Shown here piece by piece: positions 1 to 6,493 of a stretch of 20,235 nt of DNA. The notes under the pieces are model-generated. The model was not told where the DNA came from and searched no databases. It saw only the letters and a program-made list of their open reading frames with translations. This DNA is from DAOLOF01 sp964463605 (GTDB lineage: Bacteria; Patescibacteriota; Microgenomatia; UBA1400; PJMF01), in assembly GCA_964463605.1 (NCBI GenBank), contig CAYXBZ010000014.1, positions 1 to 20,235 of the forward strand, written 5' to 3'. Every line of letters begins with the position of its first letter. The stretch's first letter is position 1. The position numbers and the translations under genes were made by a program.

Positions 1-119
1 GATTTATCAATTACTACGTACACATTCTCTTTACCAACTAACTCGATGCAAGACTCAAGAGTGACCTTAATCACTGCTTCTTCATTAAATGCTGGTATGA
101 TAATTGCTACATTTTTCAT
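1..119 (-). CDS. Glycosyltransferase family 2, N-terminal fragment (runs off the window)
   Basis: Only the first 39 codons are present; the gene continues beyond base 1. The translation opens MKNVAIIIPAFNEE, followed by a helix-like stretch and then VYVVID. This is the first beta strand, the PAFNEE nucleotide-binding turn and the second strand of a GT-A fold family 2 glycosyltransferase. Such enzymes move a sugar from a nucleotide-sugar to a lipid or polysaccharide acceptor at the inner face of the membrane. The ATG (117-119) overlaps the TGA of the upstream deacetylase-like gene (116-118), so the two are very probably translationally coupled in one operon with the GT39 gene. Acceptor and donor cannot be told from this fragment. 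Confidence 0.75.
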   Translation of the reverse strand, partial: MKNVAIIIPAFNEEAVIKVTLESCIELVGKENVYVVIDK

Positions 120-940
120 TTGATGCTTAGTGCTTCCGACGGAATAACTACTTCTAACTCAGACTGTTTTACTTCTTGAATGATCTGTTCAAAAAAATCA
201 CTAGTAGTGCTAAAAATTGAGTTATTTTCATTTATTTCGTGAAACATCAAAATTAGCCAACCTTTGTCTCGTTTAGTTTGGGCAATAAGAGCTTGTACTT
301 CCTCAATATTTGTTGAAGATTCAATAGTCTTAATTACTAGCTGATAGCGATTTTCTGGAGGAACTGGAAGAGAATTTATGCCAGTTTCAACAACTCTCTG
401 AGCCTTAAAATGATTTTTTACGAGCAGGGTGAACTCATCCGATACAACCCCACAGGGAGGAACATATATGTCAGCCAAGATTCCTCTTTGAGCTAAATCG
501 TATTGGCTGCCCACAATTTCAGAAAATGCATATTTTGAAGGATAGTTAACCAAGTCGCAACGATGGTTTCGACTGTGAGCAGTAATCTCCCATCCCGTAT
601 GGAAAAGCTTTACAACTTGATTCCAGTTCATGTAGGCATCCCACTCAACGTGATGTGTTGGAACCGCCAAAGCGGCTCTCCAATCATTTTCTTTCATCTT
701 CGAGTACCCTTCTTGATATTGACTGAACCAAGCATCATCAAACCAGAAAGTGATTAATCCTTCCCCATTCCAAGAAAAATCAGAAACATCAACTCTTTCT
801 GGCTCACTTTGCAATTCAGGCTGTTCGTATTCACGAGAGGAGAGTACTGGATAATATATTGAAAGATGAGCAATGAATATTGCAAGGGGAATGGTTAACC
901 AAAAAATAATTGTTTTTTTTACCTTGTAGTTATTGCTCAT
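116..940 (-). CDS. Membrane-anchored polysaccharide deacetylase-like protein (NodB/CE4 fold)
   Basis: A 274-residue protein with a basic N-terminus and one membrane segment (about 10-30), followed by an extracytoplasmic domain. The CE4 motifs can be followed in order: a TFDD-like strand FWFDD at 66-69 (D68, D69), HSRNH at 122-126 matching the metal-binding H(S/T)xxH motif, PPCG at 161-164 in place of RPPxG, and LMFHE at 231-235 matching the late catalytic-His strand. The family removes acetyl groups from N-acetylated sugars in peptidoglycan or exopolysaccharide. The arginine of motif 3 is absent (VPPCG), so the substrate may differ. It lies 3 bp after the GT39 gene and overlaps the next glycosyltransferase by ATGA, which suggests a role in building or trimming a surface glycan. 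No Shine-Dalgarno sequence is visible. Confidence 0.72.
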   Translation of the reverse strand: MSNNYKVKKTIIFWLTIPLAIFIAHLSIYYPVLSSREYEQPELQSEPERVDVSDFSWNGEGLITFWFDDAWFSQYQEGYSKMKENDWRAALAVPTHHVEWDAYMNWNQVVKLFHTGWEITAHSRNHRCDLVNYPSKYAFSEIVGSQYDLAQRGILADIYVPPCGVVSDEFTLLVKNHFKAQRVVETGINSLPVPPENRYQLVIKTIESSTNIEEVQALIAQTKRDKGWLILMFHEINENNSIFSTTSDFFEQIIQEVKQSELEVVIPSEALSIK

Positions 941-943
941 AGT

Positions 944-2395
944 TTAGTAGCTTCTTTGATAAACAAGAAAATTATCACTTTGGTAATTTATTGAGTAGGA
1001 TTCATCAACCGATTCTTCAGTTAATTGCAACATCTGCTGATGATCAGAAGAATAAAAGGGATTGTTTGGTTCTAAAATAATCAGATCAAAATACCCATCA
1101 TCGATGCCCTTAACGAGAGCTTTCTCTTGAATCAAGTCGCCGTAAGCAATCCAATCGAAAGTGAATATATTAGAGATAGGTGTTTTGTTGAGAAGTGCTA
1201 GCTGCGTGGAGGCTCCCAATTGCGACACGACAATCGTGTTAGCATCAACCGAATCTACTATGTAATTATGAACCGATTCTGTGTTGGTCCAGAGAAGATC
1301 GTACTTAAAATACTCACGAGCGGAAAGATGCACAAAAAGAAACAAAATCAAAATAATTGAAATTTTTGAAAAAGCGCGAGTAGTTTTTTTCTGGCCAAAT
1401 TCATAAAGCTCACTCATTCCCAATCCTCCGATTATGCTAATACCTGCCGCATAATAGATCAGGTGCTTATCAAGGGTAGCAGATCTCATCGACTGAAAAT
1501 GAACAATGAGCAAGGCTGTGGAAAAAAGCAGAATGCCTAGCCAGAGCCTATATCTTTTTTTGATGAATAGTCCAATTGAACCAGGTACAAAAATTAACAA
1601 ACTATATCGTGTCTCTAGCCACCAAATGTTAAGTATCTCCATCAAACTTGCTGTTCCTGCTCTCATTTGGTCGTGATAAAAAATCAAAAGACTTTGATGC
1701 CGCTGAAGAATAAAAAAACTTAAGGCTAAAGCTATAGGTGTAATTTGATAGATCAGCCATATTTTTCTTTTAGTTTTATCAAGCCTATTAATTAACAGAA
1801 ACGAAGTTGAAACTAAGAGAGGAATAAAAACTCCTGAACTGTACTTTACAAAAAAACTTAATAAAAGAAATAGGGCAGAAAGGAAATAGTATTTTCCTGG
1901 ATATTGAAAAGGTTTGCTAGCTGCAATCATGAAGAAAACAGCAACAATCATCAAAAAAAAACCTGGAGCATCATAGGTGGCTAATCTTGAAACATAGTGG
2001 CTAGTTTGTGAGTAACCGAGGACTAGGCAAGCAATAAGTGCAGCTGTCCTTTTTTTGTTTTTGTCGCCTATTCTTAAGCTGAATGTAATGCGGTAGATAA
2101 AGTATAGACTGAATAAAAAAAATAAAACATTTACTAATCTTGTTAACTCAATCCCGCCAATTGAATAAAAAAGAGCAGTTAAAACAGGATATAGGTAGGG
2201 TATGCCACCTACCCAGTTAAATGGAGACAGGCTCTCCCAGTCTTTATAAAAAAGTCCAAGTTGACCAACTATCACATAAACTGCCTCATCATTAAAGGGG
2301 GAATTGTAGTGTAAGTTGTTTACTTTAAATAGGACTATACCCAAATAAAAGAGAGCTAAAAATAGGAGCCCTGTTACCTTAAGAGTGGTGTGCAT
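944..2395 (-). CDS. GT39/ArnT-like multipass membrane glycosyltransferase
   Basis: A 483-residue, very hydrophobic protein with about a dozen predicted membrane helices. After the first helix it has FNDEAVY (35-40, with D36-E37), the acidic pair in the first external loop of GT-C enzymes of the dolichyl-phosphate-mannose/ArnT (PMT_2, GT39) type. It is followed by a loop with YLYPVLTALFY, which resembles the family's PPLYY-type element. The C-terminal about 90 residues form a soluble outer domain (VVSQLGAS, IILEPNNPFY). Such enzymes use a polyprenyl-phosphate sugar to glycosylate a lipid or protein on the outer face of the membrane. It is the first gene of the minus-strand operon with the deacetylase-like and GT2 genes. 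The donor and acceptor cannot be inferred. Confidence 0.75.
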   Translation of the reverse strand: MHTTLKVTGLLFLALFYLGIVLFKVNNLHYNSPFNDEAVYVIVGQLGLFYKDWESLSPFNWVGGIPYLYPVLTALFYSIGGIELTRLVNVLFFLFSLYFIYRITFSLRIGDKNKKRTAALIACLVLGYSQTSHYVSRLATYDAPGFFLMIVAVFFMIAASKPFQYPGKYYFLSALFLLLSFFVKYSSGVFIPLLVSTSFLLINRLDKTKRKIWLIYQITPIALALSFFILQRHQSLLIFYHDQMRAGTASLMEILNIWWLETRYSLLIFVPGSIGLFIKKRYRLWLGILLFSTALLIVHFQSMRSATLDKHLIYYAAGISIIGGLGMSELYEFGQKKTTRAFSKISIILILFLFVHLSAREYFKYDLLWTNTESVHNYIVDSVDANTIVVSQLGASTQLALLNKTPISNIFTFDWIAYGDLIQEKALVKGIDDGYFDLIILEPNNPFYSSDHQQMLQLTEESVDESYSINYQSDNFLVYQRSY

Positions 2396-2689
2396 TCTAT
2401 CAGATAGATTAAGACAAAATGTTAAAGGTTATTTAGGATAAATGATAATTAATTTGTGTACAGTTTTTTGTAAGATAGGCTACAGAATTTGATTTATCGG
2501 TATTTATCACATTTTGCAGCAAATTATTTTATTTTGCTAGCAGCAATTTTTGAAAAGGTATAAAAAAATATTCTGTGGAAAATAAAGGCGTCGCTGGCAA
2601 ACAACATACAACCAAAACAATCACTTTAGATAGAATTATTTTACTAAGAAAATAATTTGAGAAGATGATTAGGTAAGTCTCTGTGTGTC
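2396..2689. other. AT-rich intergenic region without a convincing gene
   Basis: This is the spacer between the GT39 gene and the upstream minus-strand gene. It is very AT-rich, with many short A or T runs. A weak inverted repeat, AGCAAA followed 8 bases later by TTTGCT (around 2518-2540), lacks a following T tract. I see no clear minus-strand promoter for the GT39 operon, although one must lie here or further upstream. A 62-codon open frame (2529-2717) is rejected as a gene. Confidence 0.5.
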
Positions 2690-3193
2690 TTAATCCCTTC
2701 CTTTTCTGCCACACCAAGATCCTTCAGTAAACCCACCATTGACACCAAAATATGAACTAAGCTCTGAAGCAGGGCAATGAACAACTGAGATATTATTCCA
2801 TTTATCCCTTAATTCTGCTATTGCACCTCTTGCAGATGCTGTTAATTCACTTTCTTCAACAACTGACACGAATAGAATGCTCGAGGAGGTTTGGAAATCC
2901 ATCATTATTCTTAACGCCTCTTGATGTGCATCCTTACTTTCTCCAAAATGATTACAGCAATAACCATTAATCAGTGTTCCAAGTCCCCCTGGTAAAAAAT
3001 TTGATTCAGGAACTCGTGAATTGTTTTTAAAACATTTGTTGTGAGCTTGAGCAAATTGAGGACTTCGGGTTAGACCTTCTCGACAAAAATAAGTTATTTG
3101 ATCAAATTTACTATTAAAAAAAAGTTGAATTAATTCACGACAGGAAAGCTTTTGAATTAATGTTGGATGTCTTAAACGATCAGGACTCACCAT
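2690..3193 (-). CDS. Small protein with a tyrosine-phosphatase-like CX5RSP loop
   Basis: This is a 167-residue protein counted from the ATG at 3191-3193; a TTG five codons upstream (3206-3208) is an alternative start giving 172. The sequence ITYFCREGLTRSP (residues 33-45) has strand-Cys-x5-Arg-Ser-Pro, with C37, R43, S44 and P45. This matches the P-loop of low-molecular-weight protein tyrosine phosphatases (VLFVCxGNxCRSP). The later GGLGTL segment and the strand SSILFVSVVEESEL fit the order of strands in that fold. The general-acid Asp (DP motif) near the C-terminus is not evident. The Cys-rich tail (CC near 79-80, C140, C161) is unusual. A good minus-strand promoter lies just upstream, which supports a real gene. 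The phosphatase-like call rests on one motif and is tentative. Confidence 0.45.
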   Translation of the reverse strand: MVSPDRLRHPTLIQKLSCRELIQLFFNSKFDQITYFCREGLTRSPQFAQAHNKCFKNNSRVPESNFLPGGLGTLINGYCCNHFGESKDAHQEALRIMMDFQTSSSILFVSVVEESELTASARGAIAELRDKWNNISVVHCPASELSSYFGVNGGFTEGSWCGRKGRD

Positions 3194-3194
3194 A

Positions 3195-3210
3195 TTTTGA
3201 TAAATCAAAA
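3195..3210. repeat. Short perfect inverted repeat in the leader of the phosphatase-like gene
   Basis: TTTTGAT, two bases, then ATCAAAA form a perfect 7+7 palindrome. It lies immediately upstream of the ATG at 3193 and downstream of the predicted minus-strand -10 element. It could be an operator or a small leader hairpin; in such AT-rich DNA it could also be chance. Confidence 0.3.
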
Positions 3211-3229
3211 TAATATGTATCAGTTGAGT

Positions 3230-3258
3230 ATTATAACCTAATCATAAAAAAGTCTCAA
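3230..3258 (-). promoter_or_regulatory. Sigma-70-type promoter for the phosphatase-like gene
   Basis: On the minus strand the -35 is TTGAGA (3258-3253, five of six to TTGACA). A 17-base spacer follows, then a perfect -10 TATAAT (3235-3230). Transcription would begin near 3223, about 30 bases before the ATG at 3193. Confidence 0.6.
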
Positions 3259-3282
3259 CTAATATCTTTTACTATATTAGTT

Positions 3283-3288
3283 TATAAT
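3283..3288 (+). promoter_or_regulatory. Possible -10 element for the divergent unknown gene
   Basis: TATAAT lies about 60 bases before the ATG at 3348. No recognisable -35 sits at 16-18 bases, so this is only a candidate. It would make the 3208-3347 spacer a divergent promoter region. Confidence 0.3.
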
Positions 3289-3347
3289 TAGCAATATTAA
3301 TAACTTGCAAATTTATTGAAGTTAATCAAAAAGAAAATGACTTGCTT

Positions 3348-4046
3348 ATGGAAAGACAAATCGTGGCTCAATCAGAAGCTCAAGGGAAAGACTCACTTGC
3401 AAAGAATCTGTATGAAGTAGTTAGAGCTTGTGGTTACACACAATTTGTGATGATGGTTGACAGAGATGGAGTGGTTCTTCCTGATGATCTCGTAAAAGCA
3501 GTTACACAAAGAGCCTCATTCGAATTAAAGGCTGATTATTATCTGAAAGCTGCAATTAGAAGAGTCCGACCCAATTTACCACTAACTTTATTTTTAGAAG
3601 AATGCGATCAGGCGGGAATTCAAGTATGTCCTGGTAGCCGCACCGATTGGCTTTTCTCTAGTTCTGAGACTTGTGAAGTATATCTTCATGAATGGTGGAA
3701 TAGATACCATCGCAGATTTAATAATAGTCAAGTGATGATGGGCATAAAACAAAAGAACCTATTGATTAGTGGTCTTGAGCAAGAAAAGCCATTTGTTGTT
3801 TTTATTAGTAACGACTTCACCGAACAGGATAAGTTTTCTGGATTGTTTAATTCTCTAATCTTAAAAATTAAGGAAACATGTCCAGATTTTCAGCCATCGT
3901 CGGATTTTATGATAATGCCGGTTCCCAACTTTGGCACCCTCATCTCGAAAGCTGATACTACAACGTTTAGTGAATGGCCTCCAAATTATAATCTTGCTGA
4001 ATTGCTAATGCTCAAGACTAAGCGTCTAATGCTTCGCAATCGCTAA
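3348..4046 (+). CDS. Hypothetical protein, unrecognised
   Basis: I do not recognise this 232-residue protein. The ATG at 3348 is preferred over an in-frame TTG two codons upstream; neither has a Shine-Dalgarno sequence. It appears soluble, with no signal peptide or membrane segment. Visible features are a strand-like FVMMVDRDGVV (33-43), a region rich in aromatic and basic residues around EWWNRYHRRF (115-124), a hydrophobic strand KPFVVFISNDF (147-157), and a C-terminus ending in a basic helix (LKTKRLMLRNR). VVFISNDF followed by an acidic helix might suggest a Rossmann-like core, but no catalytic motif is clear. It is divergent from the phosphatase-like gene, sharing a 154-bp spacer, so the two may be functionally linked. 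Codon use looks like its neighbours. Confidence 0.55.
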   Translation: MERQIVAQSEAQGKDSLAKNLYEVVRACGYTQFVMMVDRDGVVLPDDLVKAVTQRASFELKADYYLKAAIRRVRPNLPLTLFLEECDQAGIQVCPGSRTDWLFSSSETCEVYLHEWWNRYHRRFNNSQVMMGIKQKNLLISGLEQEKPFVVFISNDFTEQDKFSGLFNSLILKIKETCPDFQPSSDFMIMPVPNFGTLISKADTTTFSEWPPNYNLAELLMLKTKRLMLRNR

Positions 4047-4072
4047 TTAACTGGCTAAATTTACATCTTTAA

Positions 4073-4381
4073 ATACTGAAGCCTACCCTCGATCTCACCA
4101 CTCCAGATATTGAGTCTCTCAAAAACTTTAGCTATACCTCAACCACCATTATTTTGAAGATGTTAGGGCCAATAATAATTAATGAAGAAATTCCCACTTT
4201 ATACATTTATGGAACTCAAGACCCGCTTCTGTCAGATAAATGCTACTCCAATATTCAGCCCAACGGTTCGAAACAAACAAAAATTTTAGTTAAAAGAGGT
4301 GGGCATTTTTCTCCTAGAAAAGATCAACTCAAGTCAGTTCGTTTGATCAACGAGTTTTTGATGATGCTGGAAGGTCAGTAG
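4073..4381 (+). pseudogene. 3' remnant of an alpha/beta hydrolase gene
   Basis: The frame is open from just after a TAA at 4070-4072 to the stop at 4379-4381 but has no ATG until codon 29 (4160). The translation contains IPTLYIYGTQDPLL followed about 35 residues later by GGHFSPRKDQ and then INEFL. This is the typical end of an alpha/beta hydrolase: the strand carrying the catalytic acid (D in GTQDPL), then the catalytic His (GGH) and the last helix. The fold's first two-thirds, with the nucleophile Ser, are missing; bases 3348-4046 encode something unrelated. It overlaps the 3' end of the convergent serine-hydrolase gene by 48 bp. It is most simply a decayed gene; a short non-catalytic protein from the TTG at 4154 is less likely. 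Confidence 0.55.
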
Positions 4382-5419
4382 AGAAAGTTTCTGAATTGAG
4401 TCGAGCATCCGCTCATAATCTCTACCTCTAGTCATGATGCAAAGAAGGTATGGAGCACGGGAATAATAAACAATACCGCAGTCATGCAGCTGTCGCTCGC
4501 TATAATCATTCATAGCATTTGAAAAGCTGTCACCAAATTTTCTTTCCCCAAACTTATGAGCCACAAGAATATTATCTGGTAATTTTGCTGGAAGACCTTG
4601 AACAAAACTTGATTGACTTAATATGTTCAATGCTTTTTCGGATAGACTGGGCTCAAGGTAAGAGGAGTTATACAAAATTCTGAATAGGCCAGCATAATTT
4701 TTTACAGAAACTGAAAGCATGCCTTCTTCATCAGGGATTAAGATTAGACCTAAATCATCTTCTACAGCAATGATTTTTTCTTCGCTAACTACTTGGGAAA
4801 GTAAGTTTGAAGCGGTGTTGTCTGAATAAATTATCATGTTATTTAATAGTTCTTCAACGGTGTATTCTTGATTTGGCTCCATTAGGTGGTCTGGTTTAAA
4901 GTACTGAATCGACTGATCTTCTGAAGACATGTTGGGGTCATAGTAAATTGATGTTTGCATAAGTAAAGGATTGGTTTGAGCCTCTTTTAAGATAGCAATC
5001 ATCAGAGGAACTTTGAACAAACTAGCTGGAGAATAAATCTCATCCGAGTTGATCTCGAATGAGTAACCGCTATTGAGATTCTTATAGTAAACGGAAATGT
5101 TTAATAATTCTGGCTGAGAAGTGAATAGTTCAACACTCTTTTTTACTTCTTTTGAGATGTTTTCGGTAAGAACGATGTCTTTGTCGTTGAAGTATTCACA
5201 CTCCAGTAAAGGATTGATGAATGTATAGCCACTTTGTCGTTTTTCAACAAAACTGACTCTAGTCAAAGAAGAATCAGTAACTGTTTTAATAAACAATGTG
5301 CTGGCGATCCCCAACGATATCCCTATAGAAAAAATTAATAGCAAAGAAAAAAGATAAGAGTTTCGCCTAAACTGAAAAAATGATGCGGTTGATTGATGAT
5401 CTGAATGATTTGGAAGCAT
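4334..5419 (-). CDS. Membrane-anchored class A beta-lactamase-like serine hydrolase
   Basis: A 361-residue protein with one N-terminal membrane helix (about 22-44), so the enzyme domain lies outside the membrane. The three active-site signatures of the penicillin-binding/class A beta-lactamase fold are present in order: SLFK (S133-x-x-K136) after the strand SGYSFEINSDEIYSPA, SDN at 199-201, and HKFG (K289-F290-G291) in place of KTG. They are followed by the final strands CGIVYYSRAPYLLCIMTRG. The family acylates its serine with beta-lactams or peptidoglycan stem peptides. No clear ExxLN omega-loop motif is visible, so true lactamase activity is doubtful. A D-Ala peptidase or peptidoglycan-remodelling role is equally plausible. 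It is transcribed alone, insulated from the tRNA by a strong terminator. Its 3' end overlaps the convergent hydrolase remnant. Confidence 0.75.
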   Translation of the reverse strand: MLPNHSDHQSTASFFQFRRNSYLFSLLLIFSIGISLGIASTLFIKTVTDSSLTRVSFVEKRQSGYTFINPLLECEYFNDKDIVLTENISKEVKKSVELFTSQPELLNISVYYKNLNSGYSFEINSDEIYSPASLFKVPLMIAILKEAQTNPLLMQTSIYYDPNMSSEDQSIQYFKPDHLMEPNQEYTVEELLNNMIIYSDNTASNLLSQVVSEEKIIAVEDDLGLILIPDEEGMLSVSVKNYAGLFRILYNSSYLEPSLSEKALNILSQSSFVQGLPAKLPDNILVAHKFGERKFGDSFSNAMNDYSERQLHDCGIVYYSRAPYLLCIMTRGRDYERMLDSIQKLSLLTFQHHQKLVDQTN

Positions 5420-5436
5420 TGAAGTTATTGTGCTAA

Positions 5437-5466
5437 ATCGCTTTTATTTAGAGTAAAAAAAGCGAT
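5437..5466 (-). promoter_or_regulatory. Leader hairpin upstream of the serine-hydrolase gene
   Basis: ATCGCTTTT (5437-5445) pairs perfectly with AAAAGCGAT (5458-5466). Inside, TTTA pairs with TAAA around a GAG loop, leaving one bulged A. It lies 17 bases upstream of the start codon on the minus strand. Neither side has a terminator-like T tract after the stem. It may stabilise the mRNA or modulate initiation. I see no convincing promoter above it. Confidence 0.45.
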
Positions 5467-5565
5467 AGCTCATCATGACGATATTTGATGATGATTGCAA
5501 TGGGAGAAATAGAATTGCTCAACAGCAAACAGGAAACTCATTGCTCGCATTACTTATGAGGACGA

Positions 5566-5605
5566 GATATAAAAAAAGCAGGCTATAGCCTGCTTTTTTT
5601 ATATC
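5566..5605 (-). terminator. Perfect 40-bp palindromic terminator after tRNA-Glu
   Basis: The two halves are exact reverse complements. The core GCAGGCTATAGCCTGC is flanked by seven A on the left and seven T on the right, then ATATC/GATAT. The A and T arms make it an intrinsic terminator on either strand. It begins one base after the 3' end of tRNA-Glu, so it ends that transcript and shields the serine-hydrolase gene downstream. Confidence 0.85.
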
Positions 5606-5606
5606 G

Positions 5607-5679
5607 TGACCCCACGGGGAATCGAACCCCGGTCTTCACCGTGAGAGGGTGATGTCCTAAACCGCTAGACTATGGGGCC
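5607..5679 (-). tRNA. tRNA-Glu (anticodon CTC)
   Basis: This is a 73-nt cloverleaf on the minus strand. The acceptor stem GGCCCCA pairs with TGGGGTC with one G-T pair, and the discriminator base is A. The anticodon stem TCACC/GGTGA encloses the loop CTCTCAC, giving anticodon CTC at 5645-5643. The T arm carries GGTTCGATTCC between CCGGG-type pairs. The sequence closely matches bacterial tRNA-Glu. The next three bases on the strand are CGA, so CCA is not encoded and must be added after transcription. It has its own promoter and terminator. Confidence 0.95.
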
Positions 5680-5705
5680 AGGGCAATTATATTTTCCGTT
5701 CCGAC

Positions 5706-5734
5706 ATTATAACTTCTTCTTTACGACCTCACAA
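5706..5734 (-). promoter_or_regulatory. Promoter of tRNA-Glu
   Basis: On the minus strand the -35 is TTGTGA (5734-5729). After exactly 17 bases comes a perfect -10 TATAAT (5711-5706). Transcription would start near 5699, about 20 bases before the mature 5' end of the tRNA. The same -35 hexamer and spacing occur in front of frr. Confidence 0.7.
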
Positions 5735-5836
5735 TATTTACTACATCTTTATACTCAAGCACCTAAAACATAAAAGCATTGAGCCAATTTAGGTTTTTAT
5801 ACAGTTCCTCTCAGTTTCATTATTTACAGTAAAAAA

Positions 5837-6487
5837 ATGAAAAAAAATAACTACCCAACTCAATTTATGCCAATATTAACTTTAATCACTATAATCTCAA
5901 CACTTATAGGATATGGATATTTAAGTGGATATAGATTGTTTGTAATAGCCTCGGGATCTATGGAGCCAAGTTTATCTATTGGCACGTTAATTGTAACCAC
6001 ACCCTTGTCAAGATATCATTCTCGTCAGGTGATTACATATTATAAGACTATGCCAGAGTTAGCAAATTATGATAGATCAAAAACATCCTATAACTTCGTA
6101 GCCAAATTTCACAACTTAGTATCCAAAACCTATAGTAAGTCAGTTACATTCACAAAAGCCTATAATGCGAAAGATATTCTAAAAAAACCAGAAGTTACGA
6201 CTGAACAGCGCTATGCAGTAACCCACAGAATCATTTCTAGTTTGGTTGACAACGGTGAAATTTTATATAGGACACAAGGTGATGCCAATCCTCATCCTGA
6301 TTTAGAACTTGTGCCGCATAACACTGTTGTAGGTAAGGTCTGGCTGGCAATACCACTACTGGGATTTTTGTTTTTACTTCCCCATTACAAGATGGGTTTT
6401 TATTTTATTGTTCTTCTCCCTGCGCTGTTGTTAATTGTTTCGCATCTATTCAAAATTGTGCAGCTTTTAATATCGTTAAAAAAATAA
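5837..6487 (+). CDS. SipW-type signal peptidase I (S26B family)
   Basis: A 216-residue membrane protein with an N-terminal helix (about 10-28), a catalytic domain outside the membrane and two C-terminal helices (about 167-181 and 187-206). ASGSMEPSL (38-46) carries the nucleophile Ser41. VTHRI (128-132) provides His130, taking the place of the lysine used by LepB, as in the archaeal/eukaryotic-type S26B and Bacillus SipW. TQGDANPHPD (147-155) is the conserved GDxNxxxD strand. The segment between the box after Ser and the His strand is longer than usual and basic (about 70-122). SipW cleaves the signal peptides of the TasA/camelysin family, and such a substrate lies two genes downstream, only 6 bp beyond the intervening gene's start. 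No Shine-Dalgarno sequence precedes the ATG. Confidence 0.85.
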   Translation: MKKNNYPTQFMPILTLITIISTLIGYGYLSGYRLFVIASGSMEPSLSIGTLIVTTPLSRYHSRQVITYYKTMPELANYDRSKTSYNFVAKFHNLVSKTYSKSVTFTKAYNAKDILKKPEVTTEQRYAVTHRIISSLVDNGEILYRTQGDANPHPDLELVPHNTVVGKVWLAIPLLGFLFLLPHYKMGFYFIVLLPALLLIVSHLFKIVQLLISLKK

Positions 6488-6493
6488 GATTTC

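Noticed and set aside
2529..2717. 62-codon minus-strand open frame after the phosphatase-like gene
   Set aside because: It overlaps the end of that gene, starts with GTG without a ribosome-binding site and is low-complexity hydrophobic sequence from AT-rich DNA. It does not read as a frameshifted continuation.
4334..5419. True antibiotic-resistance beta-lactamase
   Set aside because: SxxK and SDN are present, but KTG is changed to KFG, no omega-loop ExxLN is seen and the protein is membrane-anchored, so a housekeeping serine hydrolase is at least as likely.
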